Below, one piece after another: positions 35,389 to 43,837 of a DNA stretch of 46,631 nt (position 1 is the stretch's first letter; every line of letters begins with the position of its first letter). Source of the stretch: Candidatus Berkelbacteria bacterium. GTDB lineage: Bacteria > Patescibacteriota > UBA1384 > XYA2-FULL-43-10 > CAINNR01. Made by a program: the position numbers and the translations under genes. Location of the stretch: contig JAPLVG010000012.1 in NCBI GenBank assembly GCA_026397235.1, positions 24,808 through 71,438 on the forward strand. The letters are read 5' to 3'. The notes beneath the pieces are model-generated. The model worked only from the letters and a program-made list of their open reading frames with translations. It was not told the DNA's origin and searched no databases.

Positions 35389-37119
35389 TTGATGAAAAAA
35401 TCTCCCAAACTATCAATCATAATTCCGGCCTACAAAGAAGAAAAGAACATTTACCGGACAATAGACACTATTGTTAAAGCTCACGATGCTCTGAGCTATT
35501 CTTATGAAGTTATTGTCGTAGTTGATGGTTCGCCGGATAAAACTGCCGCCATGGCACGCAGGCACAAATCAAAAAACGTTAAAGTCTTTGAATACCACCC
35601 AAACCATGGCAAGGGCTACGCGCTGAAATTTGGGACTGTAAAAGCTGCTGGTGACATTATCACCTTTACCGACGCTGGCGGCGATTTTGATCCCAGGCAA
35701 TTTGATAAATGCGTTAAACTGATGGAGATTTTTGATGCTGACTTTGTTCTTGGCTCAAAACGTCATCCGGCGTCAAAAGTGAATTATCCAAAAAAACGAC
35801 GAATGTACTCCTGGATTTATCAGCGGGTGATTAAAATAATGTTTGGGTTAAATGTAACTGATACTCAGGCAGGGCTGAAATTCTTGAAGCGCGAAGTAGC
35901 TAAGGATGTCGTTCCTAGAGCTTTAGTTAAACAGTACGCTTTTGATTTGGAGATGCTGGTAATTGCTCATCAGCTTGGATACAGACGAGTTTTTGAGGCA
36001 CCGATTGAATTGGATTTTAACGCTGTCAATAGCGGTATCAATTTCAAAACTATCAAAAAAATGATAACAGATACGCTGGCAGTTTTTTATCGGGCGAGGA
36101 TTTTGAACTATTATCGGAAATCGAACCAGATCCAAAAGATCGAGGCTAAAAAATTGCCAGCTGGAGTTAAAAAGAAATATTCGAATAAAAATTATCTGAT
36201 TGCCGGCGGCGCCGGTTTTCTTGGCGCCAACATGGCTAAAAGAATTTTGGAAAATGGCGGCCAGGTTTTGGTTATCGATAATTTGCAAACAGGCAACAGT
36301 CGAAATTTGGCGGAGTTGAAAAAATTCAAAAAATTCTCGTTTAAAAAACATGACATTTGCCAACCACTAAAATTTGGCGGGAATTTTGATTTTGTTCTAA
36401 ACTATGCTTGCCCGGCGTCACCGCCAAAGTATTATCTCGATCCAATTAAAACCTTGGAAACTTGTTCACTTGGCACGGAGAATTTGCTCAAATTTGCGCT
36501 CTCAAATGATGCAAGATTTTTTCATACTTCAACATCCGAAGTTTACGGCGATCCACTGGAACATCCGCAGAAAGAAAGTTACGCCGGCAACGTGCAATCG
36601 TATAGCATGAGATCTTGTTATGATGAAGGTAAGCGTTACGCTGAAGCATTAATTTATCAGGCGAGACATCAGAAAGGTATCAATACTGGCATCGTGCGAA
36701 TTTTTAATACCTATGGCCCGCTGATGGATCCAGATGACGGCAGAGTAGTTTCTAATTTCATCAAGCAAGCATTATCCGGTGATGACATTACAATCCAAGG
36801 TAGCGGGAAACAGACACGATCATTTTGCTTTGTCGATGATCAAATTGACGCCCAGCTTAAATTTATCCACTCTGATCTTGAAGGGCCAATCAATATCGGC
36901 AATCCGGTTGAGTTCACTATGCTCGAACTGGCGGAAAAGATTATTAAATTAACCGACTCGAAATCAAAAATTGTTCATATTCCGCCGGCAATTTCCGATC
37001 CAAAAATGCGCAAACCAGACATATCATTGGCAAAAAAACAATTGAATTGGACACCGAAAATTGTTTTGGATGAGGGTTTAAAACGAACTGTTGACTGGTT
37101 TAAAAGTATTGAATACTAG
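35389..37119 (+). CDS. Fusion: GT2 glycosyltransferase + UDP-glucuronate decarboxylase-like SDR
   Basis: N-term LSIIIPAYKEEKNIYRTIDTIVK...VVDGSPDKTA; C-term YLIAGGAGFLGANMAKRI...ACPASPPKYYLDPIKTLETCSLGTENLL...TSEVYGDPLEHPQ...SCYDEGKRYAEAL...RIFNTYGPLMDPDDGRVVSNFI. Confidence 0.93.
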   Translation: MMKKSPKLSIIIPAYKEEKNIYRTIDTIVKAHDALSYSYEVIVVVDGSPDKTAAMARRHKSKNVKVFEYHPNHGKGYALKFGTVKAAGDIITFTDAGGDFDPRQFDKCVKLMEIFDADFVLGSKRHPASKVNYPKKRRMYSWIYQRVIKIMFGLNVTDTQAGLKFLKREVAKDVVPRALVKQYAFDLEMLVIAHQLGYRRVFEAPIELDFNAVNSGINFKTIKKMITDTLAVFYRARILNYYRKSNQIQKIEAKKLPAGVKKKYSNKNYLIAGGAGFLGANMAKRILENGGQVLVIDNLQTGNSRNLAELKKFKKFSFKKHDICQPLKFGGNFDFVLNYACPASPPKYYLDPIKTLETCSLGTENLLKFALSNDARFFHTSTSEVYGDPLEHPQKESYAGNVQSYSMRSCYDEGKRYAEALIYQARHQKGINTGIVRIFNTYGPLMDPDDGRVVSNFIKQALSGDDITIQGSGKQTRSFCFVDDQIDAQLKFIHSDLEGPINIGNPVEFTMLELAEKIIKLTDSKSKIVHIPPAISDPKMRKPDISLAKKQLNWTPKIVLDEGLKRTVDWFKSIEY

Positions 37120-37144
37120 GATTTACGCATCTGTTCACCCGCCT

Positions 37145-37272
37145 TGTCATTGCGAGGTCATTCGACTCTGAGGGAAGAGCCCTCAGGCTCAGACTCGAAG
37201 AGAGGAACGACGAAGCAATCTTTTTAATAGAGATTGCAGCGCCTCTCACTTTGTTCGATGGCTCACAATGAC
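37145..37272. repeat. tgtcattgcgagg-family palindromic repeat
   Basis: cgccttgtcattgcgaggtcattcgactc...gaagcaatctttttaatagagattgc...cacaatgac. Confidence 0.9.
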
Positions 37273-37383
37273 GAGTGAGCAGTTAAATTTTTCGATTGCG
37301 AACTAGCTGTGTTATTATCATTTGGTCTGATGATAACCAAGTGCTTCGCAAAACTGAAAATACAGACCACGGAGGATTTTAAA

Positions 37384-38472
37384 ATGAGCAAGCACATCAG
37401 TGACAAAATGCTGGTTCAGCCGGTCGTTATCCAAGTTCCGTCGCGAGTTTCTCTCGCTGGTAACCCGTCAGATCTTTTGGGCCAGGCGGAGGAAAAGGCA
37501 AAAAAAGCCGATCGCGAAATTCAGATCCAGGCTGATGGTGCCGTGCTTTCAATGCCGGTTTGGTCTTTGTCTGCTTCTGTCGCGCTGTTACCGTCAACTG
37601 TTTGCGAAATCATCGCCCCGAGGTCGCGGTTTGGAAGTTTTCGCCAATATGTTCAGGCGGTCAATGACCGCGGGATTGGCGACTGGGAACACATCGTTGA
37701 TCAAACTGTCAAAGTAATTGGTGAGATGCTATTGGCGATAGGTGAAGAGCCGTCTGATTCCAGTTGGTCAATTCATCTTGACACCAATATACCTCGGCAG
37801 CGCGGAGTCTCTGGTTCATCCGGCATGATACTGGCGTTGATTCAGAGCACGTTGATTGCACACGGTCTGGAAGATCAGTTTGATGTTGTGGAAAAGGCGG
37901 TCAAGGTACTTTCGGTTGAGACAGCACTCGGCATCAACGCCGGAATGCAGGACAGAATCTTGCAGTCGGTCGCCTTGCACGATCCGAAAGTTGGCGCGGT
38001 TTTTATGGATTTTTCCCGCGACGTCAGGCAAAATTCTTGTCCGTTTTTTGCCATCGATACTGTGATGCCTCCGATGGCTTTGGTTCTTTCCGGCCAACCA
38101 TCGCACAGCGGAGAAATTCACGAGCCGATCATCGCTAGACTGATAGACGATGATAAGAATTTGCTGGGTTGCTTTCAACATCTTCGGCTCTACGCATCTA
38201 CCGCCAAGAATTATATCGATGATGGCAATTGGTCTGGTCTTGGCGGATGTATGACTGCCACCTCCGAAATGCGGATCCGAATCTACGGCGAAGAAGCTCT
38301 TGGGTCAGTAAACATGGCGTTGATCGAGGCCTGCAAAGCGGCAAAGTGTCCAAGGAACTTTACCGGTTCCGGCGGTGCCGTTGTCGCTATGTTGCCGGAG
38401 GGTGAGGAATCATTCTCCCGTCTTTCCGAAGAGGTTGCCAAACGTGGCAATTTCACCATCTATCGGATCTAA
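37384..38472 (+). CDS. GHMP kinase, glucuronokinase-like
   Basis: VQVPSRVSLAGNPSDLLG-type start; ATP loop NIPRQRGVSGSSGMILALIQ; FTGSGGAVVAML C-terminal GHMP motif; ATG at 37384 with GGAGG upstream. Confidence 0.8.
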   Translation: MSKHISDKMLVQPVVIQVPSRVSLAGNPSDLLGQAEEKAKKADREIQIQADGAVLSMPVWSLSASVALLPSTVCEIIAPRSRFGSFRQYVQAVNDRGIGDWEHIVDQTVKVIGEMLLAIGEEPSDSSWSIHLDTNIPRQRGVSGSSGMILALIQSTLIAHGLEDQFDVVEKAVKVLSVETALGINAGMQDRILQSVALHDPKVGAVFMDFSRDVRQNSCPFFAIDTVMPPMALVLSGQPSHSGEIHEPIIARLIDDDKNLLGCFQHLRLYASTAKNYIDDGNWSGLGGCMTATSEMRIRIYGEEALGSVNMALIEACKAAKCPRNFTGSGGAVVAMLPEGEESFSRLSEEVAKRGNFTIYRI

Positions 38473-38484
38473 TTCCGGCCAACA

Positions 38485-38520
38485 AGTCCCGCGGCGTCGT
38501 GTCGCGGGCTTTGATTTTTA
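38485..38520 (+). terminator. Intrinsic terminator
   Basis: cccgcg-N9-cgcggg followed by T-rich ctttgattttt. Confidence 0.75.
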
Positions 38521-38546
38521 CCGCGAATCTGCTATTGTCAGCTCGC

Positions 38547-39530
38547 ATGAAAAACCAGCCAAAAGTTTCAATTATTATTCCAGTGAAACGAATAAATGAT
38601 TATGTCCATGAATCAATGGGCCATATTTTGGCGTTGGATTATCCTTCGTTTGAGGTTCTAATTTTTCCTGACGAAAAAGACAAAGTTCACACTTGGCCAA
38701 AAACAAGAATTATTCCATCCGGTAAAGTTGGACCGGCCGAGAAAAGAGATTTAGCTTTAAAATACGCAAGCGGAAAGATTTTAGCTTTTCTGGATGATGA
38801 CGCATATCCGCGAGCTGATTGGCTGAAAAAAATGGTGCCATTGTTTCGTGACGGCAAAGTTGCTGGCGTCGGTGGTCCAGCTATTACGCCTGCGTCAGAC
38901 GGAATTTTGCAAAAAGTTTCCGGCGCGATTTTCGAATCTTTTATTGGCGGTAATTTTACCAGAAATCGTTACTTGCCAATAGGCAAAATTGCCGAAACTC
39001 TTGATTGGCCAACAGTCAATCTTTTAGTTTGGAAGGAATCTTTTAAAGAAGTCGGTGGTTTTAACTGTGCTTACTGGCCGGGCGAAGATACCAAGCTTTG
39101 TTTGGATTTTCTAAATGCCGGCTACAAACTGCTCTACAACCCAAAGGGCATCGTTTATCACCACCGCCGAAGTGATTTGTTTAAACACTTTAGACAAATA
39201 GGCAACTACGCACTCCACAGGGGCCATTTTGCAAAGATATATCCGGAAACCTCAAGGAAGTTCGGCTATTTTGTACCGACCTTGTTTGATATTTATTTAC
39301 TATCATTTTTTATTTGGCCACTGTTGTCTAAGCAGTATCCGTTGGGAATGTTCTACGGATTACCGTTGGCAATTTATTTTCTTGGCCTCGTTATCGATGC
39401 CGTTGTAATTTCGCTTCGCTGGAAGAATCCTTTAGTTGGATTAATTACTATTCCAATGATCTTTCTGACTCATGTTTGGTACGGAATCCGTTTTGTCCAA
39501 GGACTAATTGTTCGAAAATTAGAACGATAA
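38547..39530 (+). CDS. GT2 glycosyltransferase
   Basis: MKNQPKVSIIIPVKRINDYVHESMGHILALDYPSFEVLIF...FLDDDAYPRADWLKKM. Confidence 0.92.
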   Translation: MKNQPKVSIIIPVKRINDYVHESMGHILALDYPSFEVLIFPDEKDKVHTWPKTRIIPSGKVGPAEKRDLALKYASGKILAFLDDDAYPRADWLKKMVPLFRDGKVAGVGGPAITPASDGILQKVSGAIFESFIGGNFTRNRYLPIGKIAETLDWPTVNLLVWKESFKEVGGFNCAYWPGEDTKLCLDFLNAGYKLLYNPKGIVYHHRRSDLFKHFRQIGNYALHRGHFAKIYPETSRKFGYFVPTLFDIYLLSFFIWPLLSKQYPLGMFYGLPLAIYFLGLVIDAVVISLRWKNPLVGLITIPMIFLTHVWYGIRFVQGLIVRKLER

Positions 39531-39548
39531 GTGATTGTTCTCCCGCCT

Positions 39549-39654
39549 TGTCATTGCGAGGAGGAACGACGTGGCAATCTTTTTAATAGAGATTGCTTCG
39601 CCTCTCACTTCGTTCGATGGCCCCACAGGGTCACCTTCGGAAGATCGCAATGAC
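39549..39654. repeat. tgtcattgcgagg-family palindromic repeat
   Basis: tgtcattgcgaggaggaacgacgtggcaatctttttaatagagattgcttcgcctc...gcaatgac. Confidence 0.9.
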
Positions 39655-39667
39655 GAATAAGCAAGTA

Positions 39668-39697
39668 TTGACATAAGTTATACAAATAATATATAGT
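39668..39697 (+). promoter_or_regulatory. Promoter of RHH/PIN operon
   Basis: TTGACA 39668-39673, 18-bp spacer, TATAGT 39692-39697. Confidence 0.6.
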
Positions 39698-39715
39698 TTT
39701 TGTTGAAAGGAGAAT

Positions 39716-39967
39716 ATGGATACAACAATTATTAATATTTCTATCAGCAAAAAATTGCTTAAAGAAGCCGATGTCATTGCTAAAAAAGAAAGTCGCAACA
39801 GGAGCGAACTTTTTCGTGAGGCTTTGCGTGGTTATCTAATCAAACAAAAAGAACTAAGTGAAATGTTTGATTATGGAAAAAGTCAGGCTAAAAAACTGGG
39901 GATAAAAAAGGCTGACATCAATCGCTTGATAATGGAAACTCGAGATGAAGTTAAAAATAGTGCTTGA
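39716..39967 (+). CDS. Ribbon-helix-helix (CopG-type) antitoxin
   Basis: TTIINISISKKLLKEADVIAKKESRNRSELFREALRGYL; SD aaaggaga. Confidence 0.9.
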   Translation: MDTTIINISISKKLLKEADVIAKKESRNRSELFREALRGYLIKQKELSEMFDYGKSQAKKLGIKKADINRLIMETRDEVKNSA

Positions 39968-40352
39968 CACAAATATTGTCATTTCAGCGTTAATTTATGG
40001 CGGTAAACCGCAAATAATTTACGAATCAATTACCCTTAAAATGTTCGCAGCATATTCCAGTGAAAATGCTGTTAATGAGTTGTTAAAAGTACTAAAGCAA
40101 AAATTTGAATATTCGGTTGAACGACTTAAAATAGTTGAAGATAATTTCAGGGTAAATTTTAAAATTATTCCGACTGGCAGAGTTCCGGATATTATCTCGG
40201 CTGATCCATCGGATAATGAATTTTTAGCAATTGCCGACAGTGCCAAAGCGGACTTCATAATTTCTGGTGATCGTCACTTGCTAGCGGTTAAAAAATATAA
40301 AAATATTGAAATTATTACACCAACAAAATTTTTAGAAGAGGTTTTGGGTTAA
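39945..40352 (+). CDS. PIN-domain toxin (VapC-like)
   Basis: KIVLDTNIVISALIYGGKPQIIYESI...DPSDNEFLAIADSAKADFIISGDRHLLAVKKYKNIEIITPTKFLE. Confidence 0.92.
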   Translation: MKLKIVLDTNIVISALIYGGKPQIIYESITLKMFAAYSSENAVNELLKVLKQKFEYSVERLKIVEDNFRVNFKIIPTGRVPDIISADPSDNEFLAIADSAKADFIISGDRHLLAVKKYKNIEIITPTKFLEEVLG

Positions 40353-40374
40353 TTGTTCGAAAATTGGATCGCTA

Positions 40375-40492
40375 GGACTTTTCGGAGAGCAAGCTTCAGC
40401 TTGTTTTTGAAGCACGATAAATCGTGGTCTCCAGTTTTCCGGAGTTCAAACTTTAGTTTGTTTAATTGCAGACTAAAGTCTGTTCTCCAATA
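40375..40492. repeat. CANNCTAAAGNNTG-family repeat cluster
   Basis: caagcttcagcttg, cacgataaatcgtg, caaactttagtttg, cagactaaagtctg. Confidence 0.88.
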
Positions 40493-40521
40493 AAAAAAGC
40501 TCCGCCGGTGAGGGCAGAGCA
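40493..40521 (-). terminator. Intrinsic terminator of 40559-41302 gene
   Basis: aaaaaaagctccgccggtgagggcagagc on minus strand. Confidence 0.75.
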
Positions 40522-40558
40522 GAACTATTGGTGGATTCCCGCCTTCGCGGGAATGACA

Positions 40559-41302
40559 TCAGGCGGAGTAGCCTTCGACCAGCTGTTTCATCTGGCAGAG
40601 GAAGTCAAACATGTGCTGGCGAGTTGCGCCGGGCAACATCATTGCTGGCTTGAATTCGGCAACGAAGTCGATTTCGTCGCGGTGATTTGACTGGAGCAAA
40701 TATTTGACGAACACCGCATCCGATAAGTCAGGATCGGTGTTCTTGACGTGAACGACTTGAATGTGCGGTGCCAGGATTCGCACCACGTCGCCGGTTATGA
40801 GTGAGCTGGTCATGCCGGCGTGTTTTTCGTCATTTTCGCGGTAGTTACGGGAGATGTGTTCGGTGTCGAGTACCAAACCGTAGCCTTCGGTGCGGCATTT
40901 GAAAGCGATCTCGTCCGGTGTCATGTCCAGTTCTGGACAAAGCTCGACCAGATAACCGGAGGCGTTTTCGAAATGGTGTGAGATTACCCGACCTGGTAGA
41001 TGGTCGAATATTTCCGCGCACTTTTCAGGACTCGGCGATGCAATCCAGTCGTTGAGACAAGAAGGCATACCTTCGGCGCCCGGTTCGTGCCGTCGGGCTT
41101 GACCGAAAGATCGGACCGGATTCCACGCCTTTTCCACATAATACATGGGCAATGGAAACCGCTCCCTGCCGGACATCCCCCGAAGCGGAATGCCCTGGAG
41201 AAACTGGTAGCCGGCTTCTTTCGCCCACCTGGCGACCATCATGGCCGACAAAAGCGAATGCGGAATCAACGACGCCAGCGAAATGCCAAAACGGATTTTC
41301 AA
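40559..41302 (-). CDS. TIM-barrel protein, sugar phosphate isomerase/epimerase-like
   Basis: RFGISLASLIPHSL...VISHHFENASGYLVELC...GLVLDTEHISRN...IQVVHVKN...DFVAEFKP; likely TTG start 9 nt after AAGGAG. Confidence 0.65.
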   Translation of the reverse strand: MKIRFGISLASLIPHSLLSAMMVARWAKEAGYQFLQGIPLRGMSGRERFPLPMYYVEKAWNPVRSFGQARRHEPGAEGMPSCLNDWIASPSPEKCAEIFDHLPGRVISHHFENASGYLVELCPELDMTPDEIAFKCRTEGYGLVLDTEHISRNYRENDEKHAGMTSSLITGDVVRILAPHIQVVHVKNTDPDLSDAVFVKYLLQSNHRDEIDFVAEFKPAMMLPGATRQHMFDFLCQMKQLVEGYSA

Positions 41303-41416
41303 CTGGACCAACTCCTTTGTTGTCCTTGTCAGATTTTTTTGCTATCGTGGTTTTGCGGGCTTGCTTGGAAGCCATATACTATATAACATAGTTTAATAAT
41401 TTAGTCAAGGTAAATT

Positions 41417-42958
41417 ATGGAAAAAAATCATCACATTACTGCGCCGACCGCTGAACAGCGAGAAAAAAATAAGAAATATAAAATCGCAATCTCTTATCCG
41501 CCAATGCCGGACGAAAAGGGAACTCCGTGCCTGGGACAGAACCGTCAGTTTCAGTGGTTTGCCAACCCAACATACATTTACCCAATGGTTCCAGCCTATG
41601 CGGCGACACTTTTGCAGTCTCAAGGTTACGATGTCATGTGGGATGATGGCATTGCCGAGGAATTATCACAAGAAGACTGGTTGGAACGAATTAAAAAATT
41701 TAAACCGAATCTGATCGTTTTTGAGACTAAAACGCCGGTGGTTAAGCGCCATTGGAAATTGATTGATGTCATCAAAGAGGAATTGCCCGAGACCAAAATT
41801 GTGCTTTGCGGTGATCACGTGACGGCTATGCCGGAGGAATCAATGAAGAATTCCAAGGTTGATGTTATTGCCACTGGTGGCGACTATGATTTTCTGGCTT
41901 TAAACATTGCAAACTCCTATAATCACAAAGTTCAACTTGAGCCAGGTATTTGGTATCGCAAAGGTAACGAAATTAAAAATACTGGTCATTTTGTTTTAAA
42001 TCATGATCTTGATGATTTACCAGTGATAGATCGCGACCTGACAAAGTGGCAACTTTACGCTTATAAAAATGGCAATTACAAACGAACGCCGGGAACCTAC
42101 ACTTTTGCCGCCAGAGATTGTTGGTGGGGCAAATGTACATTTTGTAGCTGGACGACTTTATATCCGGGCAAAGATTATCGCAAACATTCAGTCAAACGAG
42201 TTTTGGATGAAATTGGCATGCTGATTGAAAAATATCATGTTAAGGAAATTATGGATGACTCCGGCTCATTTCCAATTGGTCCATGGTTAAAGGAATTCTG
42301 TGAAGGTATGATTGAGCGTGGTTACAATAAAAAAATCAAAATTGATTGCAATATGCGACTCAAGGCCTTGAATCAAGATGAATATAATCTCATGGGCAAA
42401 GCCGGATTCCGCTTTATTCTCTACGGATTAGAATCAGCTAATCAAAAAACACTCGATCGTATCAACAAAAATTTGAAAGTTGAGGAAATTGAAAAAGGCG
42501 TCAAGATGGCCAAGCAGGGCGGGCTGGAACCGCACATTACAACAATGATGGGCTATCCCTGGGAAACAATTGCCGACGCCAAACGAACAATCGATCTATC
42601 CAAACATCTATTCGACAAAGGTTATGTTGATACTTTGCAAGCAACAATCGTCATTCCTTACCCCGGCACACCATTATTTAAAGAGTGCCAGGAAAATGGT
42701 TGGCTCAATACCGAAGACTGGGATAAGTATGATCAGCGAATGACGATTATGAAATCAGAGCTAACCGAGGAAAATATTAAAGAGTTAACCCAGGAGCTTT
42801 ATAAATCATTTGTGACGCCAAAGTTCATCTGGCGCAAAATTATTGGTATTAGGAGTTTTGATGATATTAAATTTCTCTTCCGTGCCGCTGGCAAAGTTAT
42901 TGGTCATTTAACTGATTTCTCGGCAAAAGGTAACCACGCTGATAAACACGCGGATTGA
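41417..42958 (+). CDS. B12-binding-domain radical SAM protein
   Basis: RDCWWGKCTFCSW (CX4CX2C), N-terminal cobalamin-binding-like region, GLESANQKTLDRINKNLKVEEI, MMGYPWET. Confidence 0.9.
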   Translation: MEKNHHITAPTAEQREKNKKYKIAISYPPMPDEKGTPCLGQNRQFQWFANPTYIYPMVPAYAATLLQSQGYDVMWDDGIAEELSQEDWLERIKKFKPNLIVFETKTPVVKRHWKLIDVIKEELPETKIVLCGDHVTAMPEESMKNSKVDVIATGGDYDFLALNIANSYNHKVQLEPGIWYRKGNEIKNTGHFVLNHDLDDLPVIDRDLTKWQLYAYKNGNYKRTPGTYTFAARDCWWGKCTFCSWTTLYPGKDYRKHSVKRVLDEIGMLIEKYHVKEIMDDSGSFPIGPWLKEFCEGMIERGYNKKIKIDCNMRLKALNQDEYNLMGKAGFRFILYGLESANQKTLDRINKNLKVEEIEKGVKMAKQGGLEPHITTMMGYPWETIADAKRTIDLSKHLFDKGYVDTLQATIVIPYPGTPLFKECQENGWLNTEDWDKYDQRMTIMKSELTEENIKELTQELYKSFVTPKFIWRKIIGIRSFDDIKFLFRAAGKVIGHLTDFSAKGNHADKHAD

Positions 42959-43396
42959 ACGCAGACGCAAAAGTAAGGAAAATTATGCCGGAGAAATTAC
43001 TCTACGAAGGATTAACCGATAAAATAATTGCAACATGTTTTAAGGTTTACAATCAATTTGGATATGGTTATCCGGAAAAAATATACCAAAAAGCGATTGA
43101 GTTAGAATTCCAAGATTTAAAAATCCCCTACAAAAGATAGCAATATTCAAAAATATTTTACGGTGGAAAAATTGCCGGTCGATTCTTTCTGGATTTTCTT
43201 CTTGATGATAAAGTGGCCTTGGAAGTAAAAGTTCGTAGAAATATCTATGAAAGCGACTGGATACAACTGTTGAATTATTTAAAATCAAAAGATTTGAGAG
43301 TGGGAATTTTGGCCGTATTTACCAGAAACAAAGTTGAGATTAAGAGAGTTATTAATCAGATCCGCGTTTAATCTGCGTGGATATCGGTGTTGTTAC
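42930..43396. mobile_element. 467-bp element with imperfect ~37-bp inverted repeats carrying a nonsense-disrupted GxxExxY ORF
   Basis: gtaaccacgctgataaacacgcggattgaacgcagac vs inverted gtaacaacaccgatatccacgcagattaaacgcggat. Confidence 0.72.
42985..43371 (+). pseudogene. GxxExxY (PDDEXK_3-like) gene with internal amber stop
   Basis: MPEKLLYEGLTDKIIATCFKVYNQFGYGYPEKIYQKAIELEFQDLKIPYKR*QYSKIFYGGKIAGRFFLDFLLDDKVALEVKVRRNIYESDWIQLLNYLKSKDLRVGILAVFTRNKVEIKRVINQIRV; TAG at 43138-43140. Confidence 0.88.
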
Positions 43397-43399
43397 ATT

Positions 43400-43837
43400 A
43401 TGATAAAAGACGAAACCATACATTTTATTTTTTCTGTTGCCGTGGGAGTTGTCGTTGGTTATTTTACCGGCCACTGGTGGGCAATTGGCTCGGCGCTGTT
43501 ATCTGGATTTTTGATCGACGCTGATCACTTACTTGATTATCTAATCTACACAAAATTCCGCCGCCTCGATTTGAAAGAGTTCTTCGATCAGGGAAAATTT
43601 TTTGATAAATTGGGCAAAGTTTATGTTTTGGCTCATGGGTTTGAGTATGCAATCATCCTGATTATTCTGGCGGTAATCTTTCCAAATTTGGCCTGGCTGT
43701 TTTATTCTCTGGGTTTTGCCAATTTAATTCATCTTTTATATGATACTTTTGCCAATGATGCAAGTTGGCCGGCGTATTTCATCACCTTCCGTATCAGCAA
43801 AAATTTTGATCATAATAAATTATGGATAGCAAAATGA
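43400..43837 (+). CDS. Integral membrane protein with His/Asp motifs (possible membrane-bound hydrolase-like)
   Basis: MIKDETIHFIFSVAVGVVVGYFTGHWWAIGSALLSGFLIDADHLLDYLIY... Confidence 0.6.
   Translation: MIKDETIHFIFSVAVGVVVGYFTGHWWAIGSALLSGFLIDADHLLDYLIYTKFRRLDLKEFFDQGKFFDKLGKVYVLAHGFEYAIILIILAVIFPNLAWLFYSLGFANLIHLLYDTFANDASWPAYFITFRISKNFDHNKLWIAK

Noticed and set aside
42118-42144. CX4CX2C spacing (CWWGKCTFC) in radical SAM protein as a novel motif
   Set aside because: Noncanonical versus CX3CX2C, but variant spacing with WWG occurs in known radical SAM groups; not strong enough alone.
43138-43140. Internal TAG in GxxExxY considered as genetic-code reassignment
   Set aside because: TAG terminates other intact genes here (GIY-YIG at 9078, DedA at 29074, GT2-UXS fusion at 37119), and TGA/TAA are also used as stops.
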